64,000 nucleotides of DNA, taken from positions 76,034,931 to 76,098,930 of the forward strand of contig OX419755.1 in NCBI GenBank assembly GCA_948567375.1, read 5' to 3'. Of the stretch, positions 23,191-33,673 are shown one piece after another; positions within the stretch are counted from its first letter, which is position 1; each line of letters opens with the position of its first letter. Source of the stretch: Lunularia cruciata. Taxonomy: Eukaryota > Streptophyta > Marchantiopsida > Lunulariales > Lunulariaceae. Made by a program: the position numbers and the translations under genes. The notes beneath the pieces are model-generated. The model saw nothing but the letters and a program-made list of their open reading frames with translations. It did no database searches and had not been told where the DNA came from.

Positions 23191-24160
23191 CTATTGGAGT
23201 TGTTTGGTAGGATTAGCACTAGACTAGTTATGGTATTACAAGCATGTACATGAGTATAGAGGTACTTGTATGTAGAGAGAGATGAGACTATTAGGCAAGT
23301 CTCTCTACATCATGTGGCACACTTGGCATATCAGTATCCTAAGTTATTACTAATGTTAATAGTCAAGGGTTACCAAAAGACCCTACTAGTACACATTTAC
23401 TTGTTGGGAGTATAAGATTTGGATAGAAAATGGTCCCATTCATTTGGTGATTTCTAGATGGGCATGTCAAGGACATAAACTTGTGTAGGCCAAAGTCAAG
23501 GTTTCCAAGATCCCCATTCTGGTGTGTTTTGAGAGATGTTACATATATTACAACAACTCCATGTTCATCAATCTATTTCTTTAGCCTACATTTTGGAGAA
23601 TGTCCCTTTGATGGGTGATTCTTGTACCTAGGTGGTGGTGAGTACACATCAGGTCTATTCTTGGATAGGACCTACTATGTTGTTAGATGCAGCTAGAGTG
23701 GGATCACGGGCTCATCATCTTTGTCTTTGGTAGACATACCTCTTAGCTAGAGAGGTTCTACAATGTTCTTATGATGGGATTCACCAACTAGACCACCTTA
23801 TTGTTGATAATATTCTGGATTTTAGGCACCAGTGTCATATGGTGGTAATGGCTGATAGTACACTTATAGCATTGGTGAACCTTGTTGGATAGCCCAAAGC
23901 CACTTTACCCACACTTATGAGTTTCCCAAGCTCCCATGCTTTTTGAGAGGGAGGTCCTAGACTTGTTTGGGACTCACAATTATAGCAATTGGTGGAGCTA
24001 ATGAGAGAGAGCAGGTGATAGGTTTTTGTACCACATTTATAGTAGTGTTAGAGGCATCTAAGCATCAAGTGTTAGATCAAGTTATGTACCTGAATTGTTT
24101 AATAGTTTAGGTCCACAATGAGCCTTAGCTTGGCAAAGCAACATAGATACGCTTGATAAG
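23191..24160 (+). pseudogene. C5 cytosine methyltransferase-like domain, W copy 2
   Basis: Second copy and the better preserved one at the catalytic site. Motif I 'LLELFGRIST' (23191-23220); 'RYLYVERDETIRQVSLHH' (about 23260-23313); motif IV 'WACQGH' (23459-23476), with the catalytic Cys kept and Pro changed to Ala; motif VI 'YILENVPLMGDSCT' (23587-23628), with ENV intact; 'DAARVGSRAHHLCLW' (23687-23731), very like the DNMT3 'DA-EVS-AHR-R-FWGN' region; and a C-terminal 'LPTLMSFPSSHAF'. Frameshifts lie between motifs I, IV and VI. Non-permuted order argues against a DRM-type enzyme. No start or intron is visible, so it was part of the Gag-Pol precursor. Confidence 0.82.
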
Positions 24161-24494
24161 CATCACCACTCGAACACTTGCAAGCTTTGTGCCTATCAAG
24201 CAAATTTAAGCACATGTTGGGAGCTATGAACTAAGTGGGTAGGGTATCCTTGGGACACAGCTAGTGAGAGTGGTCTACTTGGGCTCTATCCCAGTGAGCG
24301 TGGTAAACTTGGATTACTCCTTTGGTCTACTTGGGATGTAGTACATATGGAGCTTGTAATCACATCAAAGGGAGTTTTCCACACTAAGGTTGGGAACTGT
24401 AGTGGTTGGGGACATGAGACTTTTGCTTCCAAGGGCCTAGTGTAGCAACTAGTTAGTACATCTTCCACTTCTACATCAGTATAGAGGATACTTG
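24161..24494 (+). pseudogene. W linker after methyltransferase, cut by V
   Basis: Aligns with 16900-17170 of copy 1 and ends at 'gaggatacttg', exactly where family V starts with TGTAATACC. The uninterrupted sequence is at 17158-17172. RT of this copy was lost when V inserted and the region was later deleted up to 27648. Confidence 0.55.
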
Positions 24495-25086
24495 TGTAAT
24501 ACCAATAGCCAGACATATTATCTAGAGGTGAAAATTGGCTTGGTAACATCTAGAAGGATGTTGTGTACAATGGGCTATGTAGAACAGATAGAGGTCTCAC
24601 CAAAAGAGTACTTCTACTAATAGTGCAAAAACCACAAATAGATTGAAAACTTTAGAGCTAATTTTGGAGGCCTAAATGGATGAATTAAGCCTTGAAAATG
24701 AAAAGATCTTTTCCCATTTGGGATTATAGGTTTGTCTTCTCTCCCCTTTGATTTGTCTCATTGATAGCTTTCCAAGAATACCTCACCCATGCAACTTTGA
24801 GCTCCCTATAAGAATATTCCTTAAATATTCCCTTTGGTTAAATCTATTTGACCAACTAGATAGGACAAGGACACACATATCACCCACCCAAGCAACTAAC
24901 CTAAGGGTGGAGCTTGCAGAAAAGTCACCAATCTATGTATCTGATCCAAGGGTAGAGCTTCCTTTGAAGGGATCCTCATTGTATAATAGAGAGAAGGTGC
25001 TCCTTTGAAGCATTGGAGTATTGAGTGTGAAATTGGTGTTTCCTCTCTTATCTCTTAAATAATTCTCTTGTCCTTGGAGTATTACA
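24495..25086 (+). repeat. LTR of element V
   Basis: 592 bp bounded by the perfect inverted repeat TGTAATAC...GTATTACA, followed at once by a primer-binding site. A minus-strand remnant of the same LTR is at 2130-2394. It represents the 5' LTR; no 3' LTR is present, so V is truncated. Confidence 0.75.
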
Positions 25087-25087
25087 A

Positions 25088-25098
25088 TGGTATCAAAA
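25088..25098 (+). promoter_or_regulatory. V primer-binding site (initiator tRNA-Met)
   Basis: TGGTATCAAAA one base after the LTR end matches the plant initiator-Met complement TGGTATCAGAGC at its first eight bases. This is the usual site in Ty1/copia and chromoviral Ty3/gypsy elements. Confidence 0.7.
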
Positions 25099-25362
25099 TA
25101 GGTGTTTTAATCCAAGAGAGTGGATCACCCCTCTTGGAAGAACACAACCTACTATATCGAGGTAATTTTGAGGGGAGAAAACGTATTGCAATTGTTAGAC
25201 TTGTGAGGTGTCTAAGAGAGAGGATAGGATGGAGGAACTTGGAGGAAAATTTCTTGTAACTAGCTTTCCATTCTTGAATCTATTCCACATTAATATTATG
25301 TACATCTAGCATGAGCAATGAGAGTATCTCTTGTTCATCATTTTGGAGCAAAATTCATGGAC
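25099..25362 (+). other. V leader
   Basis: Untranslated leader of V between the primer-binding site and the point where Z3 inserted. No motif is visible in the short open frame at 25068-25259. V resumes only as an RT fragment at 27233. Confidence 0.45.
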
Positions 25363-26054
25363 TATGAGCCAGCCTTGTCTCTCACTCAAGATGAACTTAT
25401 GATGGCTATTATAGTAGCGCACCATGGACTAAGAAGACAAAGAACTCCAACTCCATCATACTCCTCTAAGACTAACACTCCAAGACTCAAGACATTGCTC
25501 ACTAGAGAACTCAATGAGAGAGAGATAGTTGCAAATGAAAGGATGCTGAGTACCACCTCACCCCTAGTTTATATACTTGTGAAATATTTATGCACCAAAA
25601 TTACTAATTACTGGAGTAACTCAAATTACTAGGCTAAAAGTCAAATAAAGTCAAAAAGCTAAAGGAATATCCATAACTCATGGGAATATTCTCCTAAGCA
25701 TGTGGTCTTATCTTGATCCAACCACTAAGTCAAAGATACCTTCACATGGGCAATCCTTGGACTATAGAAGAATTTGAAACAAAAAGACTTGTGGGTCCAA
25801 GAGCTCTCAACTCTTTTTTCAAAGCTAAACATCTAGGAATAATACCAAGTCAACACAGTAGAATCCAAAATAGTGGTGCTCATCTTTTCCACTTCCTCTA
25901 AAGTAAGATCCTTTATGTCTTAGCTATGACTAACTTTAGCTAATCATGACTAATGTAGAACCATCTTTTATCTCTCTATAAATAATATCTCTCAAGTAGT
26001 TGTAATTCTAAACTAATATCCCAAAACCACACACATGCACAAATGGATGTTACA
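25363..26054 (-). repeat. Z3 3' LTR
   Basis: 692 bp, collinear with other Z LTRs (start altered to TATGAGCC, end GATGTTACA). Adjacent internal sequence carries the polypurine tract on the minus strand. Confidence 0.9.
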
Positions 26055-27232
26055 TTTACCCCGGACTAAGTTTTCACTTTGTTTTCAAAGTGAAGGTCGC
26101 TCTACCTTTTTTGATACATCTTCAACTTATCATGGTTAATCCTATCAATGTGTGTTCCTCCCAACTCCTTGAGATCATATGTGTAATTGCCCCACACCTT
26201 CTCCACTATGAAAGGTCCAAATTACTTAAGCAAAAACTTCTTTTGCACTCTCTTGAATCAAATGGAATCAAACAACATTACCTAATCACCTTCTTTGAAA
26301 GCCTTCACATTTTTCTTGCCTTGCCTCTTGTCATAACTCTCTTTTTGTTTCTTTTGGGCTTTCTCCACTCAAACCATATCAATTGCTCTTGCCTCTTCCA
26401 ATTCTATGAGTTGATCCTTCCTTGACTTCTTTGCATCACCTCCTTGTGCTTTCTTCAATCTCCTATGAATGCTTTGGAAGGTTGGAAGATCAAAGTGAAC
26501 AGGTCAGTAAGGTAGACTCAATACCATATACCAATTGAAATGGAGAATATCTAGTAGAAGTTTTCATGGTTGTCCTATACTCCCATAAAATTCCATGAAT
26601 CCTCTTATCCCATTGATGTTTAGCCCCCTTCATTTTTACATCTTTGGCCAACATCATGCACAAGGTCTGATTGGTTCTCTCTACTAAGCCATTGGAATTT
26701 GGCTTATAGGATTTAGTTTCTATGTGTGATAGAGAAATGTCATAGCATGTTTGTAGTGATGCTTCTTGTAAACCCTCCTCCTCTATCAGAAATCAACTCC
26801 AAAGGGCATCCAAACCTAATGATAATATGTTCATAAGGAAATCTACCCACTTCATTTTCATTCTTGTCCCTCAATGGTCTAGCCTCAACCCACTTGATAA
26901 GGTAATCAGTAACTACCGCAATCTATCAATTATTCCTTGGAGTTCTATTGAGAGGACCTACAAAATCAATTTCCCACTTCTCAAAAGGTCCTAGTGATGG
27001 AAATGATCTAAGTGGTGGAGTGGAAGTAGACCATGTAGCAAAAGCTTGACAAACATGATAAGTTTTGCAATAATCAAGACAATCCTTGAAAATCTTTCTC
27101 CAATAGTAACCTGCATCTAGAATCTTGAAAGTAGTCACCTTTCCTGCAAAGTGTCTTCCACACACTAAACCTTCATGAAACTCCTTTATGAGTAGGATAG
27201 ACTCTTCCTTACCCACTGCTCTTTGAAGTAGA
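26055..27232 (-). pseudogene. Z3 integrase fragment
   Basis: Same residues as Z1/Z2 integrase: zinc region 'EFHEGLVCGRHFAGKVTTF' (about 27190-27134) with His residues, 'YCKTYHVCQAF' (one Cys now Tyr), 'KWEIDFVGPLNRTPRN' with the first catalytic Asp (about 26978-26930). An open frame covers 27279-26926. Truncated upstream at the junction with V and broken downstream by stops. Confidence 0.82.
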
Positions 27233-27647
27233 ACGGAACAATGCGTATATGCATTGACTATCAAGGACTTAATCAACAAATGGCAAAGAATAAATATCCA
27301 TAACCTTGCATAGATAACTTATTTGATCAACTTAATGGAGCAAGGCACTTGACCAAGCTTGACTTGCAGAGCGGTTACAACCAAATCAGGATTGCAGAGG
27401 AAGACATACACAAAATAGCCTTTCAAACAAGGTATAATCACTTTGAGTACTTAGTGATGCCATTTGGCCTCACCAACGCTCCAACCACTTTCATGAATGA
27501 CATATTTAAGTTTAATGAATGACATATTTTGCCCATACTTGGATAAATCTATTCTCATTTTTCTTGATGACATCTTAGTCTACAATACAACAATGATAGA
27601 GCACAAGCAACATCTACGGGAAGTCCTCCAGATTCTATGACAAAATT
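27233..27647 (+). pseudogene. V reverse transcriptase fragment (chromovirus-like)
   Basis: 'MRICIDYQGLNQQMAKNKYP' (27240-27299), '[20 protein letters not shown]' (27351-27410), '[20 protein letters not shown]' and the catalytic 'IFLDDILVY' (about 27557-27583). FLDDILVY is the usual chromoviral RT box and differs from both the W (YIDDIL) and Z (FIDDF) RTs, so this is a third Ty3 lineage. A short duplication ('gaatgacatattt' twice) and one stop disrupt it. It probably belongs to V, because an initiator-Met site and such an RT go together. Confidence 0.75.
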
Positions 27648-28017
27648 AGTTCATATGCGGGAGAGTGCTTAGCAGAAATTTGGGTGGTAGCACATTTTTT
27701 ATGTTACTTATTTGATAACCTCTTTACTCTCATCACTAATCATCAGCCATTGAAGTGGTTGATGGATTCAGACAAGCTTTCAAGGAAGCTTGCACAATGG
27801 GCTCTGATTTTACAAGAGTATGATTTCATGATTATTCATAGACTTGGAGTGGTGAATCGTGATGCAGATGGGTTGAGTAGAAACCCATGTCCTAGCAGGA
27901 TCAGACCGGAGTATGTTGGCATGGGGAGACAGATGAGGAGATGGTACTAGGTTGGCATGCATCTGCCTTTCTTTGTATATTTTTTGAGTCTTTGATGGTA
28001 TCTCTCTCAATGCATAT
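27648..28017 (+). pseudogene. W RNase H, second copy
   Basis: 'CYLFDNLFTLITNHQPLKWL' (27700-27759) with the RNase H Asp position read as Asn, then 'LQEYDFMIIHRLGVVNRDAD' (27813-27872): the Ty3 RNase H tail found also at 43520-43822 and 46690-46930. It continues into integrase at 40203 once X2 is removed. The left edge is a deletion joint with V. Confidence 0.8.
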
Positions 28018-28870
28018 TGTGACAACCCAACAAGTATTACTTTTGCGGTAATTAGGTAAATAAAGTTTATTCCCATAGAGATACAAGTCAGAAATGGTCA
28101 AATACAAAGCAAATAATAACAATGTAGTCCTTCTTGAGTTCATATTTAGTCTCTTAGGTAGAAACTACACCTAAAAGAGAGTAACAAGCATTGATCATAG
28201 TCTCGTCATGAATTACTCACTCATAATCACAATACTATCCAATCTTTCCAAACCAACTTTGATTGTGATGATTCAGATTCTCCCAAAGATGGCTACTTCA
28301 TTGCAAAATGACTTCACCTCAAAATTGCATTCCACCCTCCATTAAAGGCAGAACTTCCTTGATCAAAATTCATTCACATCAAACTCACGCCCCCTCACAA
28401 ATGCAAAATACTACCAACACTACAATTCCTCTCAGATCTGTCAAGGCATTGCTTTGATTGTGCTTTACTTAGGATCAAACACACATAATGAAGATCAAGG
28501 CTACAGAATCCAACATCCTACAAGCACACTAACTTGCACTTCAAAATTCTCCAAACACTCACAAACACAAACACAAACTTGATACTTGGAATTAAGCTCA
28601 AGCAACGAGCAATACAATACAACACTTGGCTTTATCTATCTTCAGAAATTGTGAATACTAAATAACATTTTGCTACAAATACCTCCTTTAAATAGGCAGA
28701 GCATTGATAGTTAACTAACAATATCATTTTACAACAACTTTACCAACCTGTAGATCTGAAATGACAATGCATCTCTTCATATCTACCTCTTCAAATCTCA
28801 AATTTATTACTACTCCAATCCAATGTCAACCTCAACCTCGACTTCCAAACCAAATGTTACTTCACAAATT
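28018..28870 (-). other. X2 non-coding 3' region
   Basis: Closely similar to 2395-3240 of X1 and without a supported reading frame. It is CT/A-rich on the plus strand. No copy of it occurs at the other end of X2, which argues against it being an LTR. Role unknown. Confidence 0.5.
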
Positions 28871-29039
28871 TCTCCTTCTTTGTGTCTCTTTAATACTACT
28901 CCTAGATCCTCTATTTTTACTATCTTCACTACAAACTACAATTGCATTCCTATCTACTCTATCTATATTGTTATCTTTTGACCCACTCTTCTCTAATGTC
29001 TCGGGTAACTCACCAAAAGGACACTTGCACTCCTACTAT

Positions 29040-29342
29040 TAATCCACACTTTGCACTTAACTTCATATCATTACAAATTTTATCCAAGTCTGATCTAACA
29101 AGATCCAATCAAAGACTCACATTATCTTCTACCTCAATCATCTTCCTATCTACACGATCTCTCAAACGAATCAAAAGATTGTTCAATTCTATATCCTTTG
29201 CCTTCCTCTTCCTTGTCTCCTGCACCAACAACTTCAACTTGTGCAATCTCGCTTCCTCCAACTTTATTTTGACTTCAGTATTGAGCATTGCTTTGAATTC
29301 TTTTACCACTATTCCTACTACATCCAACTCCATCCTTGGAAC
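29040..29342 (-). pseudogene. X2 protein, C-terminal coiled-coil part
   Basis: 'VEDNVSL' and 'KLEEARLHKLKLLVQETRKR' (29267-29208) match 3700-3500 of X1 residue by residue, with mostly conservative differences. Charged heptad-like pattern rich in Leu, Glu and Lys. The frame is cut at 29342 by Z2 and resumes at 37835. Confidence 0.55.
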
Positions 29343-30033
29343 TATAACACCCATTTGTGCATGTGTGTGGTATTGTGATATTTAGCTTGGTATTACAATT
29401 ACTTGAGAGATATTATTTATATTGAGATAAAAGATGGTTCTACATTAGTCATGATTAGCTAAATTTAGTAATAGCTAAGATAGAGTGGACCTTACTTTAG
29501 AGGAAGTGGAAAAGATGAGCACCACTATTTTGGATTCTAGTGTGTTGACTTGGTATTATTCCTAGGTGTTTGGCTTTGAGGAAAGAGTTGAGAACTCTTT
29601 GGCCTACAAGCCTTTTTGTTTTGGATTCTTCTATAGTCCAAGGAAAGCCCATGTGAAGGAATCCTTGACTTAGTGGTTGGGTCAAGATAAGATCACATGC
29701 TAGTGGAATATGCCCATGTGAATGGATATTCCTTTCTACTTTTTGACTTGACTTGAATTTAAGTCTAGTAACTTGAGTAACTACGGTAACTAGTAACTTT
29801 GGTACGTAACTATTTCATGAGTATATAAACAAGGGGTGAGGAGGTACTCATCATCCTTTCATTTGCAACTATCTCTCTCTCATTGAGTTCTCTAGTGAGT
29901 AATGTATTGAGTCTTGGAGTGTTAGCCTTGGAGGAGTATGTTGGAGTTGGGGTTCCTTGTCTTCTAAGTCCATGGTGCGCTACCATAATAACCATCAAAG
30001 GTTCATCTTGAGTGAGAGACAGGCCGGCTCACA
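29343..30033 (+). repeat. Z2 5' LTR
   Basis: 691 bp, TATAACACCC (from TGTAACACCC) to GGCTCACA, followed directly by the primer-binding site. Collinear with 37145-37834. Confidence 0.93.
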
Positions 30034-30055
30034 TTTTTGGTTTTGTTACCGGGAC
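30034..30055 (+). promoter_or_regulatory. Z2 primer-binding site (tRNA-Asp-like)
   Basis: TTTTTGGTTTTGTTACCGGG right after the LTR resembles the tRNA-Asp complement used by Athila/Tat elements, with TTTT in place of CGCC and A in place of G. The differences are all transitions, as expected from cytosine deamination. Confidence 0.6.
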
Positions 30056-30226
30056 CTCTCTAGAAGGTAAGATAATGTTCTGCGTTCAATTTTACATTAA
30101 GCAGAAGGAGACTATGAGAGCTCACTTGGAGAGGAGAGAGCTGACCTTATGTTAGAGAACCAAGATCTATTCAAATACCCTGTAGTTCATTATGATGTCT
30201 TTGAAGTGATTTTGTATATCTTGTAC

Positions 30227-30920
30227 TGTGAGCCGGCCTGTCTCTCACTCAAGATGAACCTCTGATGGCTATTATGCTAGCGCACCATGGACTAAGAAGG
30301 CAAGGAACCCCAACTCCATCATACTCCTCCAAGGCTAACACTCCAAGACTCAAGACATTGCTCACTAGAGAACTCAATGAGAGAGAGATAATTGTAAATG
30401 AAAGGATGATGAGTACCTCCTCACCCCTTGTTTATATACTTGTGAAATAGTTACGTACCAAACTTAGTAATTACCGTAGTAACTCAAGTTACTAGACTAA
30501 AAGTCAAGTAAAGTCAAAAAGTAGAAAGGAATATCTATTCATATGGGCATATTCCCCTAAGCATGTGGTCTTATCTTGACCCAACCACTAAGTCAAGGAT
30601 TCCTTCACATGCATGGGCTATCCTTGGACTAAAGAAGAATCCAAAACAAAAAGGCTTGTAGGCCCAAGAGTTCTCAACTCTTTCCTCAAAGCCAAACACC
30701 TAGGAATAACACCAAGTCAACACACTAAAGTCCAAAATAATGGTGCTCATCTTTTCTACTTCCTCTAAAGTAAGGTCCCCTCTATCTTAGCTATGACTAA
30801 CTTTAGCTAGCCATGACTAATATAGAACCATCCTTTATCTCTATATAAATAATATCTCTTAAGTACCTGTAATACCAAGCTAAATATCATAGTACCACTC
30901 ACATGTACAAATGGGTGTTT
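30227..30920 (-). repeat. Solo Z LTR inside Z2 leader
   Basis: A lone LTR in the opposite orientation to Z2, flanked by TGTAC (30222-30226) and GGTAC (30921-30925). Z1 has the unbroken leader sequence at about 12905-12925. It is the innermost insertion of the nest, five levels deep. Confidence 0.88.
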
Positions 30921-31574
30921 GGTACACATGAGAGAATTTGGAGAGATTGTGTGAGGTGGATTGCAAATTTTGGGGATTAAGGTGATTTTGGGTAAAATCT
31001 CAAGTTTGAGATCTGAACTTGAAATTTCTACACATGATAGTTTGGGTTGTTCTTCAGTTAGCACACTTAGAATTATTGTGACAGTTATTATGCGCATTGG
31101 GCTAGAATTTTTGAAAGTTGATAGGGTAAACTGCTCCTGCAATTGCATGCTCTCTGGAGAATTGTACATATTATGCCATTTCTTCAATTTTCAATGGATT
31201 GTTGTGAAACTTCTCAAGAACATTAAGTACATTATATCCTACCTGCTGACACAAAAATTAGACATGAATCATTCTTAAGCAGGAAGGTTATGAGTTTTTG
31301 AGTGAGGGGGGTGGTTTTCAGACCAAATATGAAATATGTGTGTTGAATAAAAAGGTGTCTAGGCCAAATGACTCTATGGAAAGATTTGAAATTTTGCAAG
31401 GAGGGACGCCTTGGAGTTGTGATCAGTTGTGCATAACTTCAAAGGACTGCCACATACTAGTTGAGATATTTGAGTGAAATTGTGAGGATCAATTTTGTAG
31501 AGTTGAGATCTCATGCATGAGGAGTTTGAGAGCAACAAAAAGCATGTTTGAGTGTTTAAAATCATCTTGGGAAC
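30921..31574 (+). other. Z2 leader
   Basis: Leader between the solo LTR and ORF0, collinear with 12890-12270 of Z1. The open frame at 30961-31278 has a partial counterpart in Z1, but neither has a known motif. Confidence 0.5.
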
Positions 31575-32048
31575 ATGGAGGGTCATCAAGAGTGGAAATC
31601 AAGACTATGCAAGATTCCCAAAGGGTTTGAGGTGATTGTAGGGGTGGATTTGAGAAAAAGAGAGTTTACAATAGAATTTGAAGAGAGTGTTGAGAGGATC
31701 CAAAAACCTATGCCACTTGGAGGAAAGAGTGAGTCTGAGTGCTTTCTATGTGGAGAGAAGGGACATAAGGCAAGTTCATGTCCGTTGACCTTTGAGAGCA
31801 AAAGATTAAGGGAAAAGAGAGGCTTACTTGACTTGGGTTTGCATGTTGGACCTTCTTCACCAAGATTGAGAGGGAGAAGATCTAAGACCAAGGAAATGTG
31901 TGAGGTTTGTGGAGTGGAAGGACTTCCAAAAGGAAATGAGTGTAGTGGAGTAAAAGCACTTTTGGAGACTTTGGTGAAGGATCTTGGAGAGAGTCTTAGT
32001 ACGGCTACAGAAATACTACCACCTTCATCAGCTAGTTCTCAAGATTAG
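31575..32048 (+). CDS. Z2 ORF0: zinc-knuckle protein upstream of gag
   Basis: Intact 157-codon frame from ATG at 31575 to TAG at 32046. Residues 1-50 include 'WKSRLCKIPKGFEVIVGVDL' and 'EFEESVERIQKP'. A CX2CX4HX4C knuckle 'CFLCGEKGHKASSC' follows (about 31740-31782), then a basic segment and a CX2C pair 'CEVCGVEGLPK' (about 31898-31930). It lies 240 bp before gag, which has its own knuckle, so the element codes for two separate knuckle proteins. Such an ORF is not standard in Ty3/gypsy. RNA binding or a gag-accessory role is inference. Z1 carries a decayed copy at the same place. Confidence 0.7.
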   Translation: MEGHQEWKSRLCKIPKGFEVIVGVDLRKREFTIEFEESVERIQKPMPLGGKSESECFLCGEKGHKASSCPLTFESKRLREKRGLLDLGLHVGPSSPRLRGRRSKTKEMCEVCGVEGLPKGNECSGVKALLETLVKDLGESLSTATEILPPSSASSQD

Positions 32049-32286
32049 TGATGGAGATAATCTTTCAACTTATGGATAAACTATCCATGAGAGTTAGATT
32101 AATATGCACTCTAGGATTTGATGTTGCTATAGAAATCTTCAAGCAACCTGAACCTTTTATGTTCCCTAGGGTGGATTATTCTCAAATGGTGTTAGTCATG
32201 TATATACTCTATTAGTTTTAGAGTGAGAGAAAGAAAAGAGAAAAGACAAAAAAATTTGAGAGAAAAGAAAGATAGTGAGGGTTAAG

Positions 32287-33482
32287 ATGGGGAAACTTCC
32301 TGTTTTCTTTGGCAAGGATGGAGAAGATGTGGAGACTTCAAGAGAGCTTGCATAGGAAACAATGAGAGGAAGAAGAATGAGTGGGCCTCATTATTACCAG
32401 ATTTCTTTGAGGATGCAGCACTTACATGGTATGAGTTAGAATACCAAAAGAGAGAAGAGAGATGGGGAAGAAGAGTCTTGGGAGAGTTTGACTTCAACAC
32501 TCATTGGGAACTTTCTCCCAGATGAGAGTTATGAGAGATTGATGAGTGAGGTTACCTTCCTAAGACAAGGAGATGGAGAGAAAGTAAGAGTCTATGTGGA
32601 AAGAGTGGAAAAGTTAGAGTCCATATTTCACATAGTGTTGAGGAAGAGTGGAGATGATGTGGAGACTAGTATGATTGGCATAGGGGCCATAATCACCAAG
32701 GATTTTATGGGAGGGTTGAGACCACATATTAGAAGCAAGGTGAGATATGGGAAACCTTCTTCCAAGGTTGAAACTATCAAGATCACAATTTGTATGGAAG
32801 AGAGTTTGGAAGGGGATGAGAGTGATTTGGTGGTGAAGGAGGTTGTGCATCCTCCTCAAGGCTACAAGTATGGTAGAACTTCTAATAATTTGGTGGTAAG
32901 GGTTGCACCACAAATAGTAGTTGCTCCAGTTCTTGCACCTCCACCAAAGGATCCACTTCAAACCATCACAAAACAACTTGTAGATCTCAAAATCAATGTG
33001 GTGCAACTATGGGAGAAGAGAAAGGTGATCAGAATGAAGGGAGAGGGCCTAGGAGTTATGGAAACTATCCATATAGAGGAGGCCAACCAGCCAATAATTT
33101 CAATGATAGAAATTGTTTTGGTTGTGGAGGAAGATGCCATATCCAAAGGAATTGCCCAAATTCCACTTACCATGGAGGAAAGGGTTATGAGTGAGCCAAT
33201 AGAGGGAAAGAAGGAGGTAATGAAACCCTAGTGGCTTCTAATCCAAAAAAAGGTGAGGAGATAGCATCCATAGATGTGGTTGAGAGCAAGTATGAGAAGG
33301 GAGAGTGCTCAAACTCCAAGGGTCTTAATTTGGAGCTTTTGGCACAAGAGAAGAAGAGAGCTCGTTTTGCAAAGCATGTTCACTCTTCTCAAGGATTAAC
33401 TCCAAGCAAGGATACTCCTATGTCTACTAGGAGCACTTGCACCTCAACACCATTAACAACAAAGACTCCAAAGAAGAAGTAG
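32287..33482 (+). pseudogene. Z2 gag
   Basis: Begins MGKLPVFFGKDGEDV at 32287 and soon hits a stop; the Z1 copy has about 15 extra bases there. The open piece 32488-33231 starts 'MTSTLIGNFLPDESYERLMS', the same as Z1 gag. In the overlapping frame (33009-33194) the knuckle 'CFGCGGRCHIQRNC' (about 33117-33158) is complete. A Lys-rich tail at 33231-33482 leads to protease. Two frameshifts make it non-functional. Confidence 0.82.
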
Positions 33483-33673
33483 GGGATAGAGGATTTCTTG
33501 ATTTCAAAGCAACAATGGAACTACAATGTGTTGGATGATGTTGGTAGTCACAAGGCTAATATCATAGTGGACTAATTGATTGCTTTGAACCCTACCTTGA
33601 GAACGGAGCTTAGAGGTGGTTTGATTTCTACAAGGAGCAAGAGGAAGAAGAAGGCAAAAAAGCTCCAACATCA

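Larger units (their letters stand above)
25363..27232 (-). mobile_element. Z3: truncated Ty3/gypsy element
   Basis: Minus-strand Z element retaining one LTR and the 3' third of pol (integrase). It breaks off at about 27232 in the middle of integrase, where a V reverse transcriptase fragment begins. Gag, protease, RT and the other LTR are missing, so the right side was deleted after insertion into V. Confidence 0.85.

Noticed and set aside
28018-28870. The conserved non-coding end of X as an LTR
   Set aside because: No second copy exists at the other end of X2, although both ends are defined by the target duplication.
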